From positions 1 through 13,605 of the forward strand of contig QLUC01000039.1 of assembly GCA_018725275.1 (NCBI GenBank): DNA of 13,605 bases, written 5' to 3'. The translations under genes and the position numbers were made by a program. Numbering within the stretch: the first letter of the stretch is position 1; each line of letters begins with the position of its first letter. Under the pieces are notes generated by a model, which had not been told where the DNA came from, did not search any database, and saw only the letters and a list, made by a program, of their open reading frames with translations. Below are positions 1-7,514 of the stretch, piece after piece. This DNA comes from Bacillota bacterium. Lineage in GTDB: Bacteria; Bacillota; UBA994.

Positions 1-1
1 C

Positions 2-79
2 ATTCTAAACCCAGCGCTTTCGGTTCGCCACGGAGACGAATGGCTGCTTATTTACAGCTTTGCCGGGGCTCTGCTCTAG
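2..79 (+). other. Possible C-terminal tail of an upstream gene (uncertain)
   Basis: One frame is open from the window edge to a TAG at 77-79 and would encode about 25 residues ending in a hydrophobic stretch (DEWLLIYSFAGALL). It reads plausibly as protein, but another frame is also open here, to a TAG at 94-96, so this is weak evidence. I see no convincing terminator or promoter between position 80 and the ribosome binding site at about 131-137. The rest of 1-143 holds nothing else I can name. Confidence 0.2.
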
Positions 80-143
80 CAGGATTTTGCCAGTAGTTAA
101 AGAATCATTGTCATGGACTAGGTAAGTTAGAGGAGGTCCTATT

Positions 144-1847
144 ATGGCGGAGCGTGTGCCCATCAAGTTTGATAAGCATTACCTATATGCCGAATTGACC
201 GATTGTCTCCACCGGTATGCTTTGTTGTACCCTGATTTCTTGACGTTAGAATCTATCGGCAAGAGCCATGAAGGACGTGAGGTGTGGGCAGCTACGATCA
301 CGAACAAGGCGACGGGAAACGAAGGCGATAAGCCCGCGCTTTATGTTGATGCCAATATACACGCTGGGGAAGTAACTGGTGGAGCCGCTGCGTTGTACCT
401 CATCGACTACTTACTGACCAATTACTCAGTCAAACGGGAGATAAAGGAACTGCTTGACACGCGGACATTTTACATTTTGCCCCGCATCAACCCGGATGGA
501 GTAGAACTTTACTTGACGACACCTAAGCTCCTGCGCAGTAGCGTGCGCCCATATCCAGATTTCCGTCAACATGAAGACCCGCCAGGTCTTTGTGAGGAGG
601 ATTTTAATCACGATGGGCAAATTCTGCGGATGCGGTTGCGTGATGATAGGCGCGGGGCATGGCGAGCAGATTATGAGGACGCGCGCCTGATGGTGGAGCG
701 TTCCCCCCTTGATACTATGGGACCATTCTACCATTTGTTCTCTGAAGGAGTAGTTCGCGACCACCTTGGCAACTTAGTGGAGAAAGTTGAGTTGCCGTTT
801 CCTCTTGTTCCGACCAAGTACGGCCTTGACCTTAACCGCAATTTTCCTTCAGGGTACAGCCCCCTGACCGCAGGCTCAGGTCCATTCCCGCTATCAGAGC
901 CAGAAACGCGCAATCAGGTGGAGTTTGTTAATAAGCATAAGAACATCGCCGGTGTCATTCTCTATCACACCTGGGGCGGCGTGCTGTTCAGGCCGCACAG
1001 CACCATACCAGACAAGGATTTTGCCGGTGAGGACATCGCCCTGTATGAGGCCGTAGGAAAACTTGGCACTGATACGACCGGATATCCGGTGGTCTGTTGC
1101 TATGGTGATGTTTTTTCCGGTGTTTTTGATGATTGGTGCTTTGAGCAGCTTGGTTTGCTGGCATATACGCCCGAATTATGGGACCCAATCGGCAGGGCAG
1201 CCCCTGATATGAAGGTCGATCCTCTCCAGAGGAAGAGTAAGGCAGACTGGCGCAAGATGGAGCTAAAACTTTTGCAGTGGAGTGATCGCGAACTGTGGGG
1301 CGAGGGCTTTGTCCCTTGGCACGAAGTTGAGCACCCTCAATTCGGTAAAGTAGAGCTCGGTGGGTGGCGGGTTAAGGAGTGTAGGCAGAACGCGCCATTA
1401 CACCTGCTCAAAAGCGAATGCCACCGTATGACCTTGTTCTCACTCGCCTATGCTCGCGCACTCCCCGAGGTGCAGATTGACGAAATCAAAGTGGAGAAGT
1501 TGGCCGAGAATATGTTCAGCGTGCATGCAGTCGTCTCCAACCATAGCTACCTGTCTACTAATATCACTGAGCAGGCCAAAAAGCAGAGAGCGGTACGGGC
1601 GGACATTGTTCGCTTGGACTATCCTCCGCAGGTCGAGCTCATTAATTCGGAGCATCAATATGAAATTGGCCATTTGCAGGGCTACCATGCCGGTCAGCAG
1701 GTGTGGTACTACCATGCGGCCCCGCCACAAAAAGGCATGGCTCGGGTCAGATGGAACCTACGCACTGCGGGGAGCGGAGCGGAGGTCACCGTGACTTTAG
1801 TTTCTCAAAGAGGTGGCACTCGTAGACAGACAGTAACGCTCTATTAA
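144..1847 (+). CDS. M14-family zinc carboxypeptidase, cytosolic
   Basis: The 567-residue product has the catalytic signature of the M14 metallocarboxypeptidase family, which removes C-terminal residues from peptides. Zinc ligands are H73 and E76 in HAGE and H275 in YHTWGG. Substrate-binding residues are R114 (PRINPDG) and N231-R232 (LDLNRNFP). The catalytic glutamate is E344 in YTPELWD. About 110 residues separate INPDG from LNRN, far more than in classical carboxypeptidases A and B. Residues from about 440 to the end look like a beta-rich accessory domain. There is no signal peptide or membrane segment, so it should act in the cytoplasm. The ATG at 144 follows a strong AGAGGAGG site. ytxC follows closely, so the two may be co-transcribed. 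The family call is firm; the substrate (peptide, peptidoglycan fragment or other amide) is unknown. Confidence 0.88.
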   Translation: MAERVPIKFDKHYLYAELTDCLHRYALLYPDFLTLESIGKSHEGREVWAATITNKATGNEGDKPALYVDANIHAGEVTGGAAALYLIDYLLTNYSVKREIKELLDTRTFYILPRINPDGVELYLTTPKLLRSSVRPYPDFRQHEDPPGLCEEDFNHDGQILRMRLRDDRRGAWRADYEDARLMVERSPLDTMGPFYHLFSEGVVRDHLGNLVEKVELPFPLVPTKYGLDLNRNFPSGYSPLTAGSGPFPLSEPETRNQVEFVNKHKNIAGVILYHTWGGVLFRPHSTIPDKDFAGEDIALYEAVGKLGTDTTGYPVVCCYGDVFSGVFDDWCFEQLGLLAYTPELWDPIGRAAPDMKVDPLQRKSKADWRKMELKLLQWSDRELWGEGFVPWHEVEHPQFGKVELGGWRVKECRQNAPLHLLKSECHRMTLFSLAYARALPEVQIDEIKVEKLAENMFSVHAVVSNHSYLSTNITEQAKKQRAVRADIVRLDYPPQVELINSEHQYEIGHLQGYHAGQQVWYYHAAPPQKGMARVRWNLRTAGSGAEVTVTLVSQRGGTRRQTVTLY

Positions 1848-1922
1848 TTAGAATTGTCCTGCCGTATAGGCCATTTTGATGTCACATATACTGCTTCTGA
1901 GCAAGAAGGGAGTGTGACGATC

Positions 1923-2816
1923 GTGGAGATTCTTTCAATTGGCATCACAGCTCCCACCGCTTCCCTGCGCCAAAGGCTTGCGCGAGGGCTCAGATCCTTC
2001 CTGGAAAAGGGAATTGCGGTGGAGATAAATGAAGTTGATGGAAAACCGTTTAATATCGTGACGCTCTCTTTGACAGCCCCAAATTGTAGCGCTTTCACCC
2101 AGCCAGATTTATCTGAAATGGGGCGTCAATTCGCTGCACCTGTCTTAGCAGATTACTTGATTGAGGAGTGGTCGCTAGTCCTTCTGAAGCGCTTGATTAA
2201 AAAAGATTTCAGGTATTTTTCGCCAGATGAACAAGGTAAAATCATGTCGCTTGCCTATAGCCTGCTAAACTGCGAGAACATGTTGCAGTTGTCTCGGCAA
2301 AGCACCTGGCGCGAGTGCCTTGCGGAGTTTATGGCGGACAACCGCCACATCAATCCAGAAGGGTTTTTGCGTTTTCGCCTGCCAGACTATTCGTCAGGAT
2401 TGCGAGACGCCCTAGCTCAGGCGGTAGAAGAGTACTTGACCGAAAAGGAATATCAAGAGTTCGTGCGCCTCTTGCGGTATTTTGTTGAGATTCAAGAGCC
2501 TAAACTTCCGCTCGTGCATGTGGTGATTGACACGGAAGGTTTTTGTCAGATCTATGACCGGAACTATTGCCCGTTGTATCATGAATACCTAGGAGGCTTT
2601 GATGAGGGCGAGGACCGTGAAGCAAGCTACGAAGACCTCGTCATCAGCGCTTTGATTACCCTTGCTCCGCACAAGGTAATTTTGCATCGCGATGGGCGTA
2701 ATCGGGCCGACATGTACAACACTATTCGCCAAATATTTGAATCTAGAGTGGCGGATTGTCTCTCATGCGAGTTTTGCCATCGTGCGACGGTTCTGCCCGG
2801 TGGTTACATTAAGTAG
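1923..2816 (+). CDS. ytxC: YtxC-family putative sporulation protein
   Basis: The 297-residue protein resembles the YtxC family, found mainly in endospore formers and located just upstream of thrS in Bacillus subtilis. Here it also lies upstream of thrS, with one MFS gene between. The recognisable part is the C-terminal region (about 236-285): a helix, then ISALITLAPHKVILH, then a segment ending in C279-x2-C282-x2-C285, which might bind metal. The N-terminal half is helix-rich and soluble, with no signal peptide. I chose GTG at 1923 because AAGGGAG (1906-1912) lies 10 nt upstream. The longer frame from TTG 1854 has no ribosome binding site. The biochemical function is not known; the sporulation link is family annotation, not something visible in the sequence. 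Confidence 0.75.
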   Translation: MEILSIGITAPTASLRQRLARGLRSFLEKGIAVEINEVDGKPFNIVTLSLTAPNCSAFTQPDLSEMGRQFAAPVLADYLIEEWSLVLLKRLIKKDFRYFSPDEQGKIMSLAYSLLNCENMLQLSRQSTWRECLAEFMADNRHINPEGFLRFRLPDYSSGLRDALAQAVEEYLTEKEYQEFVRLLRYFVEIQEPKLPLVHVVIDTEGFCQIYDRNYCPLYHEYLGGFDEGEDREASYEDLVISALITLAPHKVILHRDGRNRADMYNTIRQIFESRVADCLSCEFCHRATVLPGGYIK

Positions 2817-2867
2817 TCGTATAACAAATGGAAATATTAGTCGCTAGACTAGTGGTGGAGGCTCATA

Positions 2868-4037
2868 ATGCCCAAATTGCCAAGAGACTTATGGATAATT
2901 TATGGATCATTACTTTTTTTTGCCTTCGGGCTTGGACTATATACGGTTATTATGCCCGCTTATATTCGCGATCTTGGGGCCACGGCGGTTCAACTTGGGT
3001 TTCTTGGCGCTCTAGCGATGGCTGTGAGCACCATGGCGGCTATCCCAGGCGGCATGTGGGCGGACCGCTTCGAGAGGCGGAAACTCATGATCATAGGATG
3101 GGCCATCGCCATACCTGTTCCCCTCATGTTTGCCCTAGCTCAACACTGGTTTTGGCTCATTCCCGGGTTTGCGTTGTTCAATTTATCCATGTTTAGCAAT
3201 GCTGCGATGCAGTCATACATAGCGGCCAAATGTCCCCCCGAAGCCCGTAGCTTTACTTTTACCTTGGTCCACACCGCATTTCCGGTGGGGATGGTTTTTG
3301 CTCCAACTATGGGTGGTTTTTTGGCCGAACAGTTGGGCATGCGGGCGGTATTTTGGGTCAGTCTCGCCTGCTATGCTATTTCCACTCTCATACTGACCCG
3401 CTTGTCCCCGAGTTATCCCCCAGAAACCAGTACAAAAATGCGGGTGGCACTAGACCCGCGCTCCTATCCGCGGGGCTTTTGGAACCTCTTGTTCGCTTGT
3501 TCTCTCACGTGGTTTGTCATCACCATCCCAATTACCTTCAACACCCCTTTTTTGCAGGACGTGGCGCGCTTTGACCTGTTGACTATTGGCTTCTTGGGGT
3601 CGATAGCGGCACTAGGAGGGGCTATGCTCAGTCCCTTCATCGGGCGAGCAGCCGATAAGGCTGGATCTTGGCGCATCCTCGCAGCTTGCTTGGTCGTCCT
3701 CGCCTTGACCTTTATTGTGCAACTATACACCACAGAAGTAAGCGTACTGGCCGCCGCTTTTTTTATCCGCGGTGGCACAAATGTGGTCATGTCTCTCATG
3801 ACCGCGCTTGTCACCGGGGCTGCCGACCCTAAGTCTATGGGCATGAGCTTCGCCCTCTACAATATGGTGGCGGGTTTGGCATCAACCTTGTCGCCCTATG
3901 CCGCCGGCTGGCTCTACGCCGAACATCCCACTTTTCCCTTCATTGCCACGGTTTTTCTGGCACTGGCGTTGGCCATCTACTTTTGGAGCAAGCCCCAGCC
4001 CCGGCGTAAAGGAACTTATGATGTTGCCGGGCAGTGA
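2868..4037 (+). CDS. Major facilitator superfamily (MFS) transporter
   Basis: This 389-residue membrane protein has the hydrophobic pattern of about 12 transmembrane helices. The MFS motif A follows helix 2 (GGMWADRFERRK, about 61-72), and a repeat-like GRAADKAG lies at the start of the second half. It should be a secondary transporter or drug/metabolite exporter of the inner membrane. The substrate cannot be told from sequence. The ATG at 2868 follows GGTGGAGG at good spacing, 51 nt after ytxC, so co-transcription with ytxC is likely. No terminator is visible after the stop; the thrS promoter begins only 17 nt downstream. Confidence 0.85.
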   Translation: MPKLPRDLWIIYGSLLFFAFGLGLYTVIMPAYIRDLGATAVQLGFLGALAMAVSTMAAIPGGMWADRFERRKLMIIGWAIAIPVPLMFALAQHWFWLIPGFALFNLSMFSNAAMQSYIAAKCPPEARSFTFTLVHTAFPVGMVFAPTMGGFLAEQLGMRAVFWVSLACYAISTLILTRLSPSYPPETSTKMRVALDPRSYPRGFWNLLFACSLTWFVITIPITFNTPFLQDVARFDLLTIGFLGSIAALGGAMLSPFIGRAADKAGSWRILAACLVVLALTFIVQLYTTEVSVLAAAFFIRGGTNVVMSLMTALVTGAADPKSMGMSFALYNMVAGLASTLSPYAAGWLYAEHPTFPFIATVFLALALAIYFWSKPQPRRKGTYDVAGQ

Positions 4038-4054
4038 GTGCAATAATTTTCTTA

Positions 4055-4083
4055 TTGACGGCGTTACTTCTTTGGTGTATAGT
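4055..4083 (+). promoter_or_regulatory. Sigma-A type promoter of thrS
   Basis: TTGACG (4055-4060) and TATAGT (4078-4083) are separated by exactly 17 nt. Each box differs from the vegetative consensus by one base. Transcription should start near 4090, just ahead of the T-box leader. Confidence 0.85.
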
Positions 4084-4089
4084 AATTGA

Positions 4090-4312
4090 AAGCACTGACG
4101 GAGAACGATGTGGATGACTTTCTAGAGAGAAGGGCCTCGGCTGGAAGCCCTTTAGGTCAAACATTGATCGCACCACTCCCGAGCTGCGACCGACAAGGTT
4201 TGCCGTGTGGCGCACGTTACGCGCTGTAAGTTGGGCCTTCGGGCCAAACAGGGTGGAACCGCGGGAATTAACCCTCTCGTCCCTGCTAATGCAGTGACGC
4301 GAGGGTTTTGTT
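4090..4312 (+). promoter_or_regulatory. T-box riboswitch (tRNA-Thr responsive) of thrS
   Basis: The diagnostic T-box sequence AGGGTGGAACCGCG is at 4250-4263. Upstream are a Stem I with an AGAGAG-type bulge (about 4125-4132) and a GGCTGGAA distal loop. The likely specifier ACC at 4172-4174, followed by ACTCCCGAG, codes for threonine. A CACGTTAC F-box-like element is at 4213-4220, and a UUCG-capped Stem III hairpin is at about 4234-4245. By the known T-box mechanism, uncharged tRNA-Thr pairs with the specifier and with the TGGA bulge. This stabilises the antiterminator, in which AGGG 4250-4253 pairs with CCCT 4281-4284, so thrS is expressed under threonine starvation. The specifier was placed by pattern, not by folding software. 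Confidence 0.93.
4271..4312 (+). terminator. T-box attenuator terminator of thrS
   Basis: The arm at 4271-4281 (ACCCTCTCGTC) pairs with 4296-4306 (GACGCGAGGGT) with one internal mismatch, followed by TTTTGTT. The 5' arm overlaps the 3' strand of the antiterminator, as expected of a T-box switch. Confidence 0.88.
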
Positions 4313-4336
4313 ATTTGAAAAAAAGGAGGTCATGAA

Positions 4337-6250
4337 ATGTCTACCATCATCATCACTTTAAAAGACAATACGACGAAGGAAATTCCATCCCACAGCACTG
4401 CCATGACCCTGGCCGAATCTATCAGTCGGAGATTAGCCAAGGAGGCGATTGCCGCTAAAGTAAACGGGAAAGTGGTGGACCTCATGAGTGAGCTGCCCCC
4501 CCAGGCTACGGTAGAGATTCTGACCGCAGAAGATGGCGCTGATGCCCTTGAGGTACTGCGGCATACGGCTGCCCATGTCATGGCCGAGGCAGTTATGGAG
4601 CTCTTCCCAGGCACTAAGTTCGGCATCGGACCAGCCATAAAAGATGGCTTCTACTATGATTTTGCCGTCAAGGAACCTTTTAAGCCCGAAGACCTACCGC
4701 TAATTGAGAGCAAGATGCGGGAGCTAGCCGCCAAGAAGACCCCTTTAGTGCGTCATCTGGCCAGCAGGGCAGAGGCCCTCGCATTTTTTGCCGAGCGCAA
4801 TGAAGACTTCAAGGTAGAGCTAATTAATGACTTGCCCGAGGATGTCCAGATCAGCTACTACGAAAGCGGTAGTTTCGTCGATCTTTGTGCCGGGCCCCAT
4901 CTCGTCGATACCGCCCCGATCAAGCACTTTAAACTGCTCTCCCTTGCCGGTGCCTACTGGCGGGGAGACGAAAAACGGCCGATGCTCCAGCGCATCTACG
5001 GCACAATCTTTTTTAAGCAAGCTGATCTAGACGCGCACTTGCACCGCTTAGAAGAGGCGAAGAAACGTGACCATCGCAAACTAGGGAAGGAGCTAGATCT
5101 TTTTAGCGTGCAAGATGAAGGGCCTGGTTTCCCGTTTTATCACCCTAAGGGCATGACGGTGCGTAACATCCTCGAAGACTTCTGGCGTAAAGAGCACCGC
5201 AAAGCAGGCTACCAAGAGATCAAAACCCCTCTCATCCTGAACCGTTCCCTGTGGGAGCGCTCGGGACATTGGCAGCATTACCGTGAGAACATGTACTTTA
5301 CAAAGATAGACGAATTCGACTTTGCGGTAAAACCCATGAATTGCCCGGGGGCCATGCTCGTCTATCGCAACACCATGCATAGCTACAAAGAATTGCCCAT
5401 TCGTCTGTGTGAGCTAGGCCTGGTGCATCGTCACGAGCTGTCTGGCGCCTTGCATGGCATGGCTCGTGTGCGCGCTTTTACTCAAGACGATTCACATATT
5501 TTCATGATGCCCGAGCAAATTGAAGCCGAGGTCGGGCGGGTCATCGCCCTCGTCGACAAGTTTTACACGGTCTTTGGCTTAAAGTACCGCGTGGAACTGT
5601 CCACCCGTCCAGAAAAGGCCATGGGGGACATCGCTGTCTGGCGGGTAGCTGAAACAGCGCTCGAAAATGTGCTAAAACATCGAGAGATTAACTACAAGTT
5701 GAACCCCGGCGATGGTGCCTTCTATGGACCAAAAATAGATTTTCATATCGAAGACAGTATCGGCCGTAGCTGGCAATGCGCTACCATACAGCTGGATTTT
5801 CAAATGCCCGAAAAGTTCGATTTGACATATATTGGCGAAGACGGTCAGCGGCACCGTCCGGTAGTGGTGCACCGCGTACTCTACGGCGCCATCGAGCGTT
5901 TTATGGCCATGCTCATAGAGCATTATGCCGGGGCCTTCCCCCTATGGCTCGCCCCCGTGCAGGTGGTGGTCATGCCAATTACCGATCGCGCTAGGGCATT
6001 TGCGGAGGATGTGCGCGAGCAGCTTGAAGCGGCGGATATTAGAGTCGAGCTTGATGGCCGAAGTGAGAAAATCGGTTTTAAGATCCGCGAGGCTCAAATG
6101 CAGAAAGTTCCCTACATGCTTGTCCTAGGGGACAAAGAGGTGGAAAGCGGAGAGGTTTCGCTACGCACTCGCGAAGGGGGCGACCAGGGTTCCATGCCTA
6201 TCGCCGACATGTTGGCCAAGCTTAATGCCCAAATTAAAGCATTCAAGTAG
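4337..6250 (+). CDS. thrS: Threonyl-tRNA synthetase
   Basis: This class II synthetase charges tRNA-Thr in the cytoplasm. At 637 residues it has the full-length bacterial architecture. A TGS domain covers about 1-62. The editing (SAD) domain has H76-x3-H80 and C184/H188 in CAGPH, which hydrolyses Ser-tRNA-Thr. The catalytic core carries zinc ligands C336 (MNCPG), H387 (DDSHIF) and H512 (VVHRVLYG). Motif 2 surrounds R365-H-E, and motif 3 ends in GAIERF at about 517-522. The C-terminal anticodon-binding domain starts at about 540. The ATG at 4337 is preceded by an ideal AAGGAGGT (4323-4330). The gene is controlled by the threonine T-box upstream and continues into the thiamine-binding gene 17 nt downstream. 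Confidence 0.98.
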   Translation: MSTIIITLKDNTTKEIPSHSTAMTLAESISRRLAKEAIAAKVNGKVVDLMSELPPQATVEILTAEDGADALEVLRHTAAHVMAEAVMELFPGTKFGIGPAIKDGFYYDFAVKEPFKPEDLPLIESKMRELAAKKTPLVRHLASRAEALAFFAERNEDFKVELINDLPEDVQISYYESGSFVDLCAGPHLVDTAPIKHFKLLSLAGAYWRGDEKRPMLQRIYGTIFFKQADLDAHLHRLEEAKKRDHRKLGKELDLFSVQDEGPGFPFYHPKGMTVRNILEDFWRKEHRKAGYQEIKTPLILNRSLWERSGHWQHYRENMYFTKIDEFDFAVKPMNCPGAMLVYRNTMHSYKELPIRLCELGLVHRHELSGALHGMARVRAFTQDDSHIFMMPEQIEAEVGRVIALVDKFYTVFGLKYRVELSTRPEKAMGDIAVWRVAETALENVLKHREINYKLNPGDGAFYGPKIDFHIEDSIGRSWQCATIQLDFQMPEKFDLTYIGEDGQRHRPVVVHRVLYGAIERFMAMLIEHYAGAFPLWLAPVQVVVMPITDRARAFAEDVREQLEAADIRVELDGRSEKIGFKIREAQMQKVPYMLVLGDKEVESGEVSLRTREGGDQGSMPIADMLAKLNAQIKAFK

Positions 6251-6267
6251 GGGGGGAAGGAATACCC

Positions 6268-6567
6268 ATGGCCATTGTCCAAGTTTCGATCACCCCGATT
6301 GGTACCGGAAACCCCAGCATCAGCCACTATGTGGCGGCGTGCCATGAAATATTGCGCGGCCATCCCGAGGTCAAGTGGCAACTCACCCCGATGGGCACGA
6401 TTATTGAGGGAGATTTGGCCCGCGTCTTAGAGATTATTGCGCTCATGCATGAGGCTCCCTTTGCTAAGGGTGCGGTGCGAGTATCTACCCTGATAAAGAT
6501 CGATGACCGCCGCGACAAGTTGGCAACCATGGAGGCCAAGGTTAGAGCAGTGGAGGACAAATTTTAG
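6268..6567 (+). CDS. MTH1187/YqgV-family thiamine-binding protein
   Basis: This 99-residue cytosolic protein matches the small ferredoxin-like-fold family called MTH1187 or YqgV (COG0011). Characterised members bind thiamine or its pyrimidine moiety. Visible family features are the N-terminal strand with VSITPIGTG, a SISHYVAAC helix start, the central LTPMGTIIEGD segment and the C-terminal RVSTLIKIDDRRDK strand-turn. The length is typical. The ATG at 6268 follows GGGGGGGAAGG. The gene lies 17 nt after thrS with no promoter or terminator between, so it should be read from the T-box-controlled transcript. Why a thiamine binder would share threonine control is unclear. Confidence 0.85.
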   Translation: MAIVQVSITPIGTGNPSISHYVAACHEILRGHPEVKWQLTPMGTIIEGDLARVLEIIALMHEAPFAKGAVRVSTLIKIDDRRDKLATMEAKVRAVEDKF

Positions 6568-6574
6568 CGTTTGC

Positions 6575-6603
6575 TTGACGTCGTCCCGACTTCGGTCTAT
6601 AAT
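6575..6603 (+). promoter_or_regulatory. Sigma-A type promoter of infC-rpmI-rplT
   Basis: TTGACG (6575-6580), a 17-nt spacer and a perfect TATAAT (6598-6603) form a near-consensus promoter. It starts 8 nt after the preceding stop codon. Transcription should begin near 6610, giving a leader of about 135 nt before the infC start. Confidence 0.9.
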
Positions 6604-6609
6604 GGGATG

Positions 6610-6744
6610 TAATCAAGTAGAGGCCATCCGCCTCTCACCTAGCTGAACACTTTTGGCGGGTTAATAGGCAGATGTAGTACAATGCTTATTTGGCGGGTGG
6701 AAACACTCGCCTTATTTCTTTGAGATTTTGGAGGTGGATTAGTC
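6610..6744 (+). promoter_or_regulatory. infC leader, probable L20-type autoregulatory leader
   Basis: The leader has a first hairpin, AGAGGC/GCCTCT at 6619-6635 with a 5-nt loop, and a second, terminator-like hairpin at 6692-6711. The 10-mer TTTGGCGGGT occurs twice, at 6652-6661 and 6689-6698. The second copy is the 5' arm of the terminator, so the first copy could pair with the same 3' arm as an alternative structure. In Bacillus the infC-rpmI-rplT leader is attenuated by ribosomal protein L20. Position and architecture fit that class, but I could not match an L20-binding motif base by base. Confidence 0.6.
6692..6721 (+). terminator. Attenuator hairpin in the infC leader
   Basis: GGCGGGTG (6692-6699) and CACTCGCC (6704-6711) form an 8-bp stem with one G-U pair, closed by a GAAA tetraloop and followed by TTATTTCTTT. 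It ends 23 nt before the infC start codon, so it is placed to act as a conditional terminator rather than an end-of-gene one. The interrupted T-run makes it moderately strong. Confidence 0.7.
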
Positions 6745-7278
6745 ATTAATAAAGAAACCAAAGCCGCAGAGCCCCAAGTGAATGACGAGATTAGAGCCCG
6801 CGAAGTTCGTCTTATTGATGAAAACGGAGAACAGCTCGGGGTGAGACCTTTTCGCGATGCTCTGCGCATTGCCCAAGAGAAGGGGTTAGACCTTGTCAAT
6901 GTGGCTCCTACGGCCAAGCCCATAGTTTGCCGCATTATGGACTACGGCAAATTCAAGTATGAGCAGAGCAAAAAAGACCGCGAAGCGCGCAAGAAACAGC
7001 ACATCATCAATGTTAAAGAGCTGACCTTTAGCCCAAATATTGAGCCCCACGACTTAGAGACGAAATCGCGTTCGGCCATTCAGTTCTTAAAAGATGGCGA
7101 CAGGGTCAAAGTCACGGTGCGCTTTAGAGGGCGCGAAGTTGCTCATTCTGACCGTGGCCGGCATGTGTTGACGCAATTTTACGCCTTAGTGCAAGACTTA
7201 GCTACCATTGACCGGGAGCCGAAGCTCGAAGGTCGTAATATGATCATGTTTCTTAATGCCAAAAAACAGCAGAGTTAA
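6745..7278 (+). CDS. infC: Translation initiation factor IF-3
   Basis: IF3 binds the 30S subunit, keeps it free of 50S and proofreads start codons and initiator tRNA. The 177-residue protein has the N-terminal domain with NDEIRAREVRLI and a basic linker around YGKFKYEQSKKDREARKK. The C-terminal domain includes KELTFSPNIEPHD and VRFRGREVAH. I place the start at ATT 6745 because GGAGGTGG (6730-6737) lies 7 nt upstream and the frame is open from there. The next in-frame candidate, GTG 6778, has no ribosome binding site and would remove the N-terminal tail. ATT starts on infC are known in Escherichia coli and Bacillus, where IF3 discriminates against them and so represses itself. rpmI and rplT follow as an operon. 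Confidence 0.96.
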   Translation: MNKETKAAEPQVNDEIRAREVRLIDENGEQLGVRPFRDALRIAQEKGLDLVNVAPTAKPIVCRIMDYGKFKYEQSKKDREARKKQHIINVKELTFSPNIEPHDLETKSRSAIQFLKDGDRVKVTVRFRGREVAHSDRGRHVLTQFYALVQDLATIDREPKLEGRNMIMFLNAKKQQS

Positions 7279-7290
7279 GGAGGCAGCACA

Positions 7291-7491
7291 ATGCCAAAAG
7301 TAAAGACTGTCCGCGGCGCAGCCAAGAGGTTCAAGATTACAGGCACAGGCAAGGCCTTAAGGCGTAGTAATATGAAAAACCATCTCAATGAGGCTAAGTC
7401 ATCGAAGCGCATGCGCAATCTTGGCAAGGCACACCTTGTGCATTCTACGGATATGGGTCGCATCAAGCAGCTCATTCCGTATAAATTCTAG
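7291..7491 (+). CDS. rpmI: 50S ribosomal protein L35 (bL35)
   Basis: This 66-residue, strongly basic protein has the full L35 pattern: MPKVKTVRGAAKRFKITGTG at the N terminus, a basic middle, and a C-terminal MGRIKQLIPYKF. It is a structural protein of the large subunit. The start at 7291 follows TAAGGAGG, and the ribosome binding site overlaps the infC stop region, so translation is probably coupled. It is the middle gene of the conserved infC-rpmI-rplT operon. Confidence 0.98.
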   Translation: MPKVKTVRGAAKRFKITGTGKALRRSNMKNHLNEAKSSKRMRNLGKAHLVHSTDMGRIKQLIPYKF

Positions 7492-7514
7492 ACAGACATT
7501 TAGGAGGTTAGATT

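Noticed and set aside
1854..1922. TTG 1854 as the start of ytxC
   Set aside because: No ribosome binding site precedes it, and the added 23 residues do not look like the family; GTG 1923 has a well-placed AAGGGAG.
3464..3844. Minus-strand frame opposite the MFS gene
   Set aside because: Antisense shadow of a membrane protein gene, without a ribosome binding site or plausible protein features.
6653..6683. A second promoter in the infC leader (TTGGCG ... TACAAT)
   Set aside because: The spacer is 19 nt and the -35 is poor. It lies inside the leader hairpin region, and the near-consensus promoter at 6575-6603 explains expression.
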